From contig JAUNKE010000003.1 in NCBI GenBank assembly GCA_030532905.1, positions 1-64,000 of the forward strand: a stretch of 64,000 nucleotides of DNA, given 5' to 3'. Below are positions 35,066 to 43,617 of the stretch, piece after piece. Made by a program: the position numbers and the translations under genes. Numbering within the stretch: the first letter of the stretch is position 1; each line of letters opens with the position of its first letter. Under the pieces are notes generated by a model that saw nothing but the letters and a program-made list of their open reading frames with translations, was not told the DNA's origin and made no database searches. The stretch is from Peptostreptococcaceae bacterium (GTDB lineage Bacteria; Bacillota; Clostridia; Peptostreptococcales; Filifactoraceae).

Positions 35066-35776
35066 TTACAAATCTTTTCGATATTGCTTCATAATCGCTT
35101 CGAACAATTCCGCAGTCGTCGGCGGCGTGTAGGTGATTGCATTCGCCCCCGCCTCAATCGTTTCGATAATCGATTCCTCCGTCGGCCCGCCGGTTGCGAT
35201 AATCGGGAAAGTGGAATGAAGCTGACGGATTTTGCGTACGATTTTTGCCGTATCCGCCCCGCCCGAAACATTGAATATCCCGACACCCGCTCGAATACGC
35301 GCTTCAAAATCCTCTTTCTCCGAAACCACCGTTATCACAATCGGAATATCGATTCGGTCACGCATCTTGCTGATCAATTCATTCGGCGCGGGCGCATTCA
35401 TCACCACCCCGTAGGCGCCGGAAAGTTCCGCATGAAAGGCAATGTCCAGCGAGCGCTGACCCGAAGTCAGACCGCCGCCCACTCCGCAAAAGACCGGCAT
35501 GGGCGAATTTTCAATAATCGCTTTTGAAATCGCCAAAGTCGGCGTGAACGGATAGACCGCAATCACCGCATCGGCATTCGTATTGTTGATAATCGCCAGA
35601 TCCGTCGAAAATACAATCGCCTTCATCCGCTTGCCGAAAATTTTGATTCCGGACGCGCGATGAATCACGCTCGGCACTTCCACCGTTCGCTTACGAAGCT
35701 TGGATTCGATGACGGGCACATTTTTGCCGCCGCTCGTTTCCACCGTATGACTTACATTGTCAAAAAAATTTTCCAT
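35066..35776 (-). CDS. TIM-barrel-like protein of unknown specificity
   Basis: The 236-residue product starts at 35776 (MENFFDNV) after AGGAGAACAG. Alternating strand/helix repeats end in ATGGPTEESIIETIEAGANAITY, the phosphate-binding last strands typical of (beta-alpha)8 barrels such as thiazole synthase or NanE-like enzymes. Other segments are VFCGVGGGLTSGQRS and GVGIFNVSGGADT. The exact family was not recognised and the substrate is unknown. It starts 8 bases after the ATP-pyrophosphatase gene, so the two form one unit. Confidence 0.7.
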   Translation of the reverse strand: MENFFDNVSHTVETSGGKNVPVIESKLRKRTVEVPSVIHRASGIKIFGKRMKAIVFSTDLAIINNTNADAVIAVYPFTPTLAISKAIIENSPMPVFCGVGGGLTSGQRSLDIAFHAELSGAYGVVMNAPAPNELISKMRDRIDIPIVITVVSEKEDFEARIRAGVGIFNVSGGADTAKIVRKIRQLHSTFPIIATGGPTEESIIETIEAGANAITYTPPTTAELFEAIMKQYRKDL

Positions 35777-35784
35777 CTGTTCTC

Positions 35785-36423
35785 CTATCTCAAACGGACG
35801 ATGTATGACCAATCGTCCTCATAAATTTCACCCAATTCATAGCTCAGCGGCTTGGAAAAAATTCCACCGTCAAATACGACGGTATGGTATTCTCCATTCT
35901 CTCCGCTCGCGTCCAATCCCAAGTTCTCGATTCTCTGCACCAGCTCTTTGGTGAGTACCTTCCCGAGCCACTCCTTACCCAATTTCTTCTTATCCACTTT
36001 TTTGATTACCGTACAGTAGCCCTTGTCCAAAAATTCTTCGACCAAGGCTTTTCGGTTCCCGTTCCAAAGCGGAAATACCGCTTCGACCTCCGCAGCTTCG
36101 GCGATGCTTTCGCACCATTGACGATGCGGCTCCAAATCGATATCGCCGAAGATGATGCCCTCCGCTCCGGTCTGTTGCGCGATTTTTTTCAGTTCTTCTT
36201 TGAAATCCTGTGTATAGTCCGCCCCGCCGCGCGTTTTGATTTTGAAAATCTCAATGCCGATCGCTTCCGCCATCTTGTCCATAAAATCGCCGTCAATTTC
36301 ATGAAACCAGCTTTCCTTATCCTTGAAGGTCGTAATCAATCCGACAATTTCATGCTCCCGAATCGCTCTATCAATCGACAGGACGGAATCCTTTCCGCCC
36401 GAAAAAGATGCAAGCAGTTTCAT
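35785..36423 (-). CDS. Dph6-type ATP pyrophosphatase (DUF71/MJ0570-like)
   Basis: The 212-residue protein opens with the PP-loop ASFSGGKDSVLS, which binds ATP and releases pyrophosphate. It also shows GIIFGDIDLEPHRQW and the late ENGEYHTVVFDGG motif of the diphthine-ammonia ligase family. Bacteria do not make diphthamide, so here it probably amidates or otherwise adenylates another substrate, unknown. The neighbour TIM-barrel gene may act in the same pathway. GGAGAGAAT precedes the ATG. Confidence 0.88.
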   Translation of the reverse strand: MKLLASFSGGKDSVLSIDRAIREHEIVGLITTFKDKESWFHEIDGDFMDKMAEAIGIEIFKIKTRGGADYTQDFKEELKKIAQQTGAEGIIFGDIDLEPHRQWCESIAEAAEVEAVFPLWNGNRKALVEEFLDKGYCTVIKKVDKKKLGKEWLGKVLTKELVQRIENLGLDASGENGEYHTVVFDGGIFSKPLSYELGEIYEDDWSYIVRLR

Positions 36424-36469
36424 ATTCTCTCCTTTTCAAAATAAGGCGCAACCTTGTGATTACACCCCT

Positions 36470-37438
36470 TTATCCGATTAACTCTTTGATTTTTGCCATC
36501 TGCATTTCATCATCAATAATGATATGCTTTGTTTTGCCATTCTCCGTTATGCTGATTTTGATTTGGTCGCTCGGCAGAATGCGCTCCGAAAAGATTTCGT
36601 CGATATCCTTCATCGTCAGCGATGACTTGAGCTCCTGTGCAATCTTGCTCGGATATTTGGACAGCGCCGACATATAGTGCTGAACGATATGCTCCTGCAC
36701 CCTGCTTTTGAGTCCGGCAATTTTGGATGCCAGCTCCAAAGAGATTTTCCCCTGATAAAATAATTCCAGAAATGCATCGTCAAGTTTTTCCAATCGCTTG
36801 TAACGGTCGATGTGACGACCGCTCAATTTGAAATCCTTTGCGACGATTTCGCGAGTCTTCAGCGATTTGTACTGTGCATCCGCGCTCTTTTTCCGCTTAT
36901 CCTGAATGATGCGATATTTTTCAATGACCGAGCGCGTAATCAGCTTCGGACTGAGTTGTCGCTGAATGTAGTTCGCATCGATAATAATCTCGCGCGCCTC
37001 ATCATCCGAAATATCCTCTTTGACCACACACATGATTTGCTGAAAATCCGTCAGCTTCAGCTCATCGCTCGGCTCCAAAAGAAATCGCCCGTTCTCCCCC
37101 TTGCTCAGATTTTCGATATCTTTGGCAATCGCGCGGTAGGCACGCACTCGATTGTGTCCCGACAAAATAATATTTTTGTTGTCGATTCGGCGAATAACCA
37201 CCGGATGAAGCAGACCATGTTCCAAAATCGACAGTACGAGCTTTTCAAATTCATCCTCGGAAAGCTCCGGGTAGAAATTCCATTCGCTCGGCGCATGCGT
37301 AAGCTGGTCAATGTCGATTCGCACAATCTTGTCATCTTCCAAAATCGGCTCTTTGATCTTCTCCATCGAATAGGAAGTTCTGCTGCGGTTGTTAAAACTC
37401 ATATTGGAGCCGATGTCCATTTTCTTAGCCTTTGACAC
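36470..37438 (-). CDS. ParB/Spo0J-like partition protein
   Basis: The 322-residue product has a ParB N-terminal nuclease/CTPase-like domain: IDIDQLTHAPSEWNFYPELSEDEFEKLVLSI and HPVVIRRIDNKNIILSGHNRVRAY (~45-110). The GHNRVRA box corresponds to the ParB GERRxRA motif with an altered sequence. A helix-turn-helix middle (REIVAKDFKLSGRHIDRYKRLEKL) and a short C-terminal domain follow. It overlaps parA by 14 bases. No gidA/gidB or other chromosomal-origin genes are adjacent and no TGTTTCACGTGAAACA-like parS was seen, so it looks like an accessory partition pair. Confidence 0.87.
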   Translation of the reverse strand: MSKAKKMDIGSNMSFNNRSRTSYSMEKIKEPILEDDKIVRIDIDQLTHAPSEWNFYPELSEDEFEKLVLSILEHGLLHPVVIRRIDNKNIILSGHNRVRAYRAIAKDIENLSKGENGRFLLEPSDELKLTDFQQIMCVVKEDISDDEAREIIIDANYIQRQLSPKLITRSVIEKYRIIQDKRKKSADAQYKSLKTREIVAKDFKLSGRHIDRYKRLEKLDDAFLELFYQGKISLELASKIAGLKSRVQEHIVQHYMSALSKYPSKIAQELKSSLTMKDIDEIFSERILPSDQIKISITENGKTKHIIIDDEMQMAKIKELIG

Positions 37439-38255
37439 GCTTTATCACCTCTTTTGTTAAATCCTTATATTGAGTCGCCGCCCTCGTCTTCGGTGCAAAT
37501 TCGTACGCCGTCACATTGTTCCACTGTGCTTTTTCAATATTCGCATCGATTGAAATTTTGGTTCGGAACAGCAGCTCACGCCCGAAGATATTGAGCAGCA
37601 GATTCTCCGCCCGCTCATTGATAATCTTGTTGTTGTGACGATACATAGTCATCAAAATCCCCATAATTTCGAGATTCGGATTCATCTGCGTAAATTGGTT
37701 GAAGAAGTCGATGAAGGTTCGTATGCCTCGAATCCCGAACATCGCCATCGGCACCGGAATGATAACCTTGTCGGTGATATTCAAAATATTCGCCGCCAAA
37801 TCTCCGAGATGCGTCGATGTGTCAAAGATGATGAAGTCATACCGCTTCTCGTCAATCAACTCCTGCATGATTTTTTTAAGTACCGTTTCGCGTTGGAACT
37901 CATGATGCAATTCAAATTCGATGCGACCGATATAATCATCGCCCGCAATCAAGTCCAAGTTGCGATATTTCGTTTTTACAATAAAATCTTTCGGATTTCC
38001 CTTTTGTCGAATCAGTTGATAAATCGTCTTGTTGAAATCCGTCAGCGTCAAGCCGAATTCGACCAATGATTCGTCCACCGTAAATCCCAAAGTGTTGGTC
38101 AAGTCCATCTGCGAATCGCAATCGATTACGAGCACTTTGTAGTTCCTCTCCCCGAGCGAGCGCGCAAGCATCGATGCGGTCGTACTCTTGCCCGAGCCCC
38201 CTTTTGAATTGGCAATCGCCAACACACAAGTTTTTTCCAACTTGATCGTTGCCAT
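37425..38255 (-). CDS. ParA-family ATPase
   Basis: The 276-residue product starts at 38255 (MATIKLEKTCV) after AGGAGGGATT; 20 upstream codons are open but lack a ribosome site. It has the deviant Walker A (ANSKGGSGKSTTASML), VIDCDSQMDLTNT, and the Walker B-like DFIIFDTSTHLGDL. The partition NTPase drives segregation of DNA together with the adjacent ParB-like protein. The DTSTHLG box departs from the common DxxPxLG. A plasmid-derived or integrated-element origin is possible; no replication or integrase gene is nearby. Confidence 0.88.
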   Translation of the reverse strand: MATIKLEKTCVLAIANSKGGSGKSTTASMLARSLGERNYKVLVIDCDSQMDLTNTLGFTVDESLVEFGLTLTDFNKTIYQLIRQKGNPKDFIVKTKYRNLDLIAGDDYIGRIEFELHHEFQRETVLKKIMQELIDEKRYDFIIFDTSTHLGDLAANILNITDKVIIPVPMAMFGIRGIRTFIDFFNQFTQMNPNLEIMGILMTMYRHNNKIINERAENLLLNIFGRELLFRTKISIDANIEKAQWNNVTAYEFAPKTRAATQYKDLTKEVIKRVKG

Positions 38256-38338
38256 AATCCCTCCTAATCGTTCCCATCTATAACCGTCAAGAGCCTCGAT
38301 AACTCTCTTAAACAATTGAAATAAAATTACTCTTTCCT

Positions 38339-38368
38339 ATTATATCAAATTATAACAGCCGATGGCAA
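38339..38368 (-). promoter_or_regulatory. Promoter of the parAB operon
   Basis: Minus strand TTGCCA and TATAAT with an 18-base spacer. A second TATAAT string lies ten bases upstream. Confidence 0.6.
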
Positions 38369-38598
38369 ATGAAAGAAAGTGAAGTTCGGCATTTTTATAG
38401 TAATTTTTTAGAATGACGCGAATATCCGATTGGAAAAACTTCTTTTTACATAAATTTTTTTACGCTCTCAGCCAAGTTTTTAATCTCACTTTCTAAAAAC
38501 TGCCATTCATTAATATAATTCTTGTATAATTTTGTTTCATCTTTCTATTTGAAATCAATACTTCTATTTTTAATTTCAAAAATCACAAAATAATTTTA

Positions 38599-38627
38599 TT
38601 GACAAATGTAATCGGTTAGATTACACT
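38599..38627 (+). promoter_or_regulatory. Promoter with embedded palindromic operator
   Basis: TTGACA and TACACT with a 17-base spacer. The inverted repeat TGTAATC-ggtta-GATTACA (38607-38625) covers the spacer and the -10, the position of a classic repressor operator. A TetR-, BlaI- or Fur-like regulator could bind; the sequence does not say which. Confidence 0.7.
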
Positions 38628-38762
38628 AACTTTGGTAATGAAAAATTTAAATTTATGCGCATGAAAAAGTTTTTCATTTCATTTGTGTTTTCGGGGTAGA
38701 AGAAAAAATGTGAACTGAGTGAGGGGTAAGAATTCAGTTTACAAAACGCAAAGGAGAACAGG

Positions 38763-41700
38763 ATGAACAAAAGAAGTATCAAAAACTTGTTATCATCAAT
38801 GCTCGCTCTGCTTATGGTTTTCAATTCATTTAATTTTGCCTATGCGAACCAAAGCGGAAATCAAAAAGCAAGCGAAAAAACAAGACAACAGGTTTTAGAA
38901 AAAGCAAATCAACTGCTCGCTCAAGAAAATTTGACGGAGCGTTTTTTGGGGACGGTATTTTTACATGGTGCAACTCGAGAGCCCGGTTATGTGATCGGCT
39001 CGGACAAGTATCCTATTCCAAGCGATGCACTGTCATCAACAGCTTGGTACAATATATGGCAGGTCGCTGCCGAAAGCAAGGTGATGCTCAACAGCTACAC
39101 GGAAAAACTTGCGCTCAATCGCCTGAACGAAATGGCGTATTACGAGATGCTGTACGGTTTTAAGATGAGCAATCATTTGGCAAAGGACGGCTTCTACGAA
39201 GGCAATTTCAAAATTTACGATATGAACTTCAACGGAGGAAGCGTTCATCACCAATCTTTTTACAAAAAAGGCGCACTCAACCCTGCCTTGAGAGAACTAT
39301 TTTCCGATGTTGCCGTATTCAAATCCGGTAACGATTTGGAAATCACTTTTGCACTCAACAAGGCAAAAGCAAGAGAAGTTCAATATGTGAATGTCAATCA
39401 GATTGCAACGATTCAAGCACCGGTTGAACTCGGTCCTCAGGATAAGGAGAAAACTTTGTTCCTCATCAAAGTGCCCGGAGAAGTCGCTGTTGAGAATCTG
39501 GTGATTTCTCGAATGAGTTATGTCGACGCGACGGGAAAGGAACAAAAAACCGGTCCATTCGGAGTTGAAATCGACTATAAAACATTGCAATTTGACAAAG
39601 ACTATGTTTTGCCGAACTACAAACAAAATATGCAAACTAAAATTCAAAATTGGATCAATCGCGGTGATAATCTGGTAAGGGGTTATCTTTCGGATAAAAA
39701 ACAAATCGATCGGGTCAATGCCGTCATTGTTCAACTTCAAAAAGCCAAAGTTCAGCCGGATTTGACATTGAATCAGCTTTATACAATGGTAAAGCCGATT
39801 CATACCATTGAAAACGAATTGACCTTGCAGGATTTGGTCTTGAAGAAAATAACCGACCACAGAGAATCCTTGGAAGACGGTTTTTACTCCAAAGAGGTTT
39901 ATACCAAAGAAAGTATTGATGCTTATCAAACATTCCTCGATAAGACGGAAAGCAAAATTCACGAAAAAAATCTGTCCGAGTTGATGGAAATCAATGCAAT
40001 GCTTGACAAGGCAACACTCAATACGATTTTGCGATTCAATATCGCACCGCTGAAAAAACTGTTGCAAATCACAGAGAACAAGAATATCAATGATTATACC
40101 GAAAAAACACTTCCTGCGTTTTTGAAGGCAAAATCCGATGCGAAGCAATGGATTGAACTTAATGAAGAAATGCAACCGAGCCTCAATGAGACGGATACAC
40201 ATCTTTCCGCATTGCTCAAAGCCACCAATAAATTGGTTCGCAAAGACGGCAAAAAAGAAAAGCCGATTGACAAAAAAGACTTATTTGAGCCGGAGAATAA
40301 TAATCCGAGACCTCAGGAAGAGAAAATTTACACCGTCATCGGAGAATTTTTGAACTCAAACAACTGGCGACAACCTTCCGATTTAAAGGATATGTTTGAA
40401 ACCAAGATCAAGTTGATCGAAGACGGAACAGGAAATGCCAAAATCCATTTGGATTTAAATCTTATCAAAGATGCGGCGGGGCTTCCGCATAAAGCGGCAA
40501 CCAGAGTGGACTTTAACAAAGATGGAAAGATTACCACCGCGGAAGCTTTAGAGAATTCGACCATTGAATTTGAAGGCAGTGCAACCGTACCGAGTACCAT
40601 TGTGAAGATTGTAGAGAAAGCGGAAATTACAAATATCGATACGAAGAGTACAAAGCCGATCACCTTATACATGTACTACTTTGACAAAGACGCTCATCGA
40701 GTACTGTCCAAGGATGTTGCACTTCGAATCAATTTTGATGACAAAAAACCGGGCTTTGACGAATATGCTCCGCCAAGCGACAAGATTTACACCGTCAATG
40801 TGCGGTTCTTAAACGCAAAGGAACTCGACAAAGAATCCCATGCCAACGCAACGCTTGTTCCACGAGCGAAGTTGGAAGTGAAGGGAAATGACCAAAAACT
40901 CACCCTAAAACTCAAACCGATGATGAATGGTCAAAATCAGGTTTCCGGCGTGCTGACCAATCTATTCTATTACAACGACAGATTCGACAAAGTTCCGGCA
41001 ACCAAGCATGATGAAAAGACAATCGAGATTCATTTTCAAGGCAAAAGTAAAAAATACACCTATCCGACAGCAGTCAGTTTGCCGGTTGACGGACATTCCG
41101 CATTGGTGAAATGCAGCGTCGAATCCGGAACTCCGGTATTCGACGAACCTCATGTCGATGATGTGTACTTGGAAATCAACTACGACTCAAAGCGCGAAGG
41201 TTATAACGAAAACGAAGCCGACAAGTCTCTGTTGACCGATTTAATCAATATTTTGGACGGTTCATATTACAAAAGCATCGCGGACAAAATCCCTGCTGAA
41301 TTGAAGCGACAATTAGAAAATGAGCTTGAAAAAGCGAAAAATATTCAAAAAGACCCGCAAGCAAAAGAGCAGGATATTCAACTTTCCGTTATGACATTGA
41401 GTCGTTTGAAAGAACAAATCGACTTCTTCATCATTTTGGATACAACACTCAAGCAAGTCGATGCCGATTTCAAATCGGACGAAAGAAATCAAAACTACTC
41501 CAAAGAGAGTAAGGACAATGCAAAAAAATATATCGAAGATAAAAAGAAAGAAATTGAGAACTATCTGAAGCAAGATAATTTTTCAAAAGATGTTGCTCAA
41601 AAGATGCTCAAGGATTTAAGCAACTACCACTCCTTGCTTCGATATGACATTACAGAGCTTGAAAATGTGATAAAACAGGCCGAGGAAAAAATCAACAGCA

Positions 41701-43538
41701 ATCAATACAGCGACGAAACCGTTCAAGCGCTTCAAGCGGTGTTGTTGAAAGCAAAAGCCTATGTTGAGAAAGCAAAAGAAACCAAGTTTATCGCTGACGA
41801 GCGTGCAACGCATATCAAAAACTTGAACGAAGCCATCGGCAATCTGATTGAAAAACAGAAAAAACCGAATCTGATTACCGCCATGCTGGATGCAAAATTA
41901 ATGCAACCAAGCGGCAAAGAATCCATGGCGAGTAATTTCTTAGAGAATAAAAAAGTGAAGGTCATCTACAACAAAGACCTGAACAATACCACTTATGAAA
42001 TGACCTTTAATGTAACCGTTCTAAGCTCTGCCGACATTGATGCGCCGAAACAAACAGCGGACGCACCGATGATGCTACCTGAAAACGAAGAGCTGAAAAA
42101 TGATGCACTCCTCAAGAAATATACCGCTGCTTTTGATTCGGAAAATCAAAATGAAAATCCAAAGAGTGACATCTCTACCGTTATTGAAGAAAGTCATGCG
42201 GACGAGTTGGCATCGGAAAACATGGCGGATCTCTCCAAAATCGCCAGAGAAGAAATCCTGCCCGTCGCGGAGAGTTTTACATCCGAAAATTCAGCCGAAA
42301 GCGTTCAAAGCAAAAAGCCGCTTGCGTTTTGGTACAAAGACGGCGGAGAATACAAAGAAACGGAAGTTGTTCATCAAGATAAGCAAAAAATGACCTTCCG
42401 ATTCACCGTTGCCGGTAAGGTACAGCAAAAAACCGAAATGAAAGTTTATGTCGGAATAATGAATTCCACCAACGAAGTGAATTTGGAGCTTACAATCCCG
42501 GATGATTTCTACGGCAATGACAATGATAAGATTAAGGAAGCCAAAGACGCTCTTCAAAAACTTGTGGATAAAGCGAAGACATACCAAGCCGAAGATTTTG
42601 ACAAGGACTCTTTTGACAAATTGACCGCAGAGATTCAAAAAGCTGAAGAGCTGCTCAAAAGAGATGCGAGCGAGCAGGAGTTGAGCAATGCTGCGAACAG
42701 CTTGCAGACGGCAATCGACTCACTCAAACCGAAGACGGACAACAAAATCAAAGAAGCCAAAGACGCTCTTCAAAAACTTGTGGATAAAGCGAAGACATAC
42801 CAAGCCGAAGATTTTGACAAGGACTCTTTTGACAAATTGACCGCGGAGATTCAAAAAGCTGAAGAGCTGCTCAAAAGAGATGCGAGCGAGCAGGAGTTGG
42901 GAAATGCTACGAACAGCTTGCAGATGGCAATCGACTCACTCAAAAAGAAAGATAATTCGAATTCCGGCGGCGGCTCAGGCGGTTCAGGCGGCTCGAATTC
43001 CGGCGGTTCGGGCGGTTCTTCAAACAGAAATTCCCAACGCCCTGATAATAAGAGCAATTCAACCCCAAGCACTTCCAAAGCGGAAGAAATTAAACCGTCC
43101 ATCGTTCCTTTGGCGGCAAAATCTTCTTCCACTGCGATACTGACTATCAATTCCAAAAACTACACCTTGACAGTGGATGGTAAGGTGCAAAACAAACAAT
43201 TGGATGTAGCACCGATTATCGAAAAAGGACGCACCATGCTTCCGATTCGTGCGATTGCAGAGCTTCTGAACATTCAATTACGCTATGACCATCAAAGCAA
43301 GACCGTGCATTTTATGTATGCCGACAATGGTGTAAATAATACGATTGAAATTAAAACGGGAAGTATGGCGATGAAGGTGAACGGCAACGACAAGATGATG
43401 AGTGCGAAGCCGATAACGAAGAATTCTCGCATTCTTCTTCCGCTCAGCGATATCCAAAAAGCTCTGGCGGAATTGGGATTGCAATCTGAAATTTCATGGA
43501 ATCCTTCCTCCAAGCAGGTTAAAATTGTAACTCATTAA
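38763..43538 (+). CDS. Large surface protein with NEAT-like, FIVAR and copper-amine-oxidase-N domains
   Basis: The 1591-residue protein has a signal peptide cleaved near FAYANQ. At least two regions look like NEAT haem-binding domains: ~521-664 and ~674-814 (the latter with ANATLVPRAKLEVKGNDQKL). A third candidate lies at ~1036-1246 (SMASNFLENKKVKVIY). A charged helical segment (~815-1030) separates them. Two nearly identical 72-residue FIVAR-like repeats (~1256-1399), a Gly/Ser linker, and a C-terminal Cu_amine_oxidN1-like domain (NSKNYTLTVDGKV; GRTMLPIRAIAELL) follow. It lacks an APKTG signal, so it may bind the wall through its end domain. A role in haem capture is inferred from the NEAT similarity alone. 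Confidence 0.78.
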   Translation: MNKRSIKNLLSSMLALLMVFNSFNFAYANQSGNQKASEKTRQQVLEKANQLLAQENLTERFLGTVFLHGATREPGYVIGSDKYPIPSDALSSTAWYNIWQVAAESKVMLNSYTEKLALNRLNEMAYYEMLYGFKMSNHLAKDGFYEGNFKIYDMNFNGGSVHHQSFYKKGALNPALRELFSDVAVFKSGNDLEITFALNKAKAREVQYVNVNQIATIQAPVELGPQDKEKTLFLIKVPGEVAVENLVISRMSYVDATGKEQKTGPFGVEIDYKTLQFDKDYVLPNYKQNMQTKIQNWINRGDNLVRGYLSDKKQIDRVNAVIVQLQKAKVQPDLTLNQLYTMVKPIHTIENELTLQDLVLKKITDHRESLEDGFYSKEVYTKESIDAYQTFLDKTESKIHEKNLSELMEINAMLDKATLNTILRFNIAPLKKLLQITENKNINDYTEKTLPAFLKAKSDAKQWIELNEEMQPSLNETDTHLSALLKATNKLVRKDGKKEKPIDKKDLFEPENNNPRPQEEKIYTVIGEFLNSNNWRQPSDLKDMFETKIKLIEDGTGNAKIHLDLNLIKDAAGLPHKAATRVDFNKDGKITTAEALENSTIEFEGSATVPSTIVKIVEKAEITNIDTKSTKPITLYMYYFDKDAHRVLSKDVALRINFDDKKPGFDEYAPPSDKIYTVNVRFLNAKELDKESHANATLVPRAKLEVKGNDQKLTLKLKPMMNGQNQVSGVLTNLFYYNDRFDKVPATKHDEKTIEIHFQGKSKKYTYPTAVSLPVDGHSALVKCSVESGTPVFDEPHVDDVYLEINYDSKREGYNENEADKSLLTDLINILDGSYYKSIADKIPAELKRQLENELEKAKNIQKDPQAKEQDIQLSVMTLSRLKEQIDFFIILDTTLKQVDADFKSDERNQNYSKESKDNAKKYIEDKKKEIENYLKQDNFSKDVAQKMLKDLSNYHSLLRYDITELENVIKQAEEKINSNQYSDETVQALQAVLLKAKAYVEKAKETKFIADERATHIKNLNEAIGNLIEKQKKPNLITAMLDAKLMQPSGKESMASNFLENKKVKVIYNKDLNNTTYEMTFNVTVLSSADIDAPKQTADAPMMLPENEELKNDALLKKYTAAFDSENQNENPKSDISTVIEESHADELASENMADLSKIAREEILPVAESFTSENSAESVQSKKPLAFWYKDGGEYKETEVVHQDKQKMTFRFTVAGKVQQKTEMKVYVGIMNSTNEVNLELTIPDDFYGNDNDKIKEAKDALQKLVDKAKTYQAEDFDKDSFDKLTAEIQKAEELLKRDASEQELSNAANSLQTAIDSLKPKTDNKIKEAKDALQKLVDKAKTYQAEDFDKDSFDKLTAEIQKAEELLKRDASEQELGNATNSLQMAIDSLKKKDNSNSGGGSGGSGGSNSGGSGGSSNRNSQRPDNKSNSTPSTSKAEEIKPSIVPLAAKSSSTAILTINSKNYTLTVDGKVQNKQLDVAPIIEKGRTMLPIRAIAELLNIQLRYDHQSKTVHFMYADNGVNNTIEIKTGSMAMKVNGNDKMMSAKPITKNSRILLPLSDIQKALAELGLQSEISWNPSSKQVKIVTH
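42529..42960 (+). repeat. Two tandem 216-bp copies encoding FIVAR-like modules
   Basis: Copies at 42529-42744 and 42745-42960 are offset by exactly 216 bases (72 codons). Over ~42537-42720 they match almost base for base (for example GCCAAAGACGCTCTTC at both); only a handful of substitutions separate them. The encoded modules contain KEAKDALQKLVDKA and AEELLKRDASEQEL. Confidence 0.9.
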
Positions 43539-43570
43539 AATGCTCGACAGGTTTTACCGACCTTCTCATC

Positions 43571-43604
43571 AAAACACCGGATGTGTTCGTACATCCGGTG
43601 TTTT
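43571..43604. terminator. Bidirectional terminator between surface gene and EF-G-like gene
   Basis: A perfect 14-bp stem AAAACACCGGATGT/ACATCCGGTGTTTT with T on both sides. Confidence 0.92.
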
Positions 43605-43617
43605 ATTTTTCCATATT

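Larger units (their letters stand above)
38256..38762. other. Divergent region between parA and the NEAT-like surface gene
   Basis: Holds the parAB promoter (38339-38368) and the surface-gene promoter with operator (38599-38627), plus a leader of about 130 bases. The leader contains the perfect palindrome TGAAAAAGTTTTTCA and a GTGAACTG/CAGTTTAC hairpin before the ribosome site. Between the promoters (38380-38590) only AT-rich sequence was seen. Confidence 0.5.

Noticed and set aside
36470-38760. Chromosomal origin of replication near parAB
   Set aside because: No DnaA-box cluster, dnaA, dnaN or gid genes, and no recognisable parS were seen.
42529-42960. CRISPR or short tandem repeat array
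   Set aside because: It is two in-frame 216-bp coding copies, not spaced short repeats.
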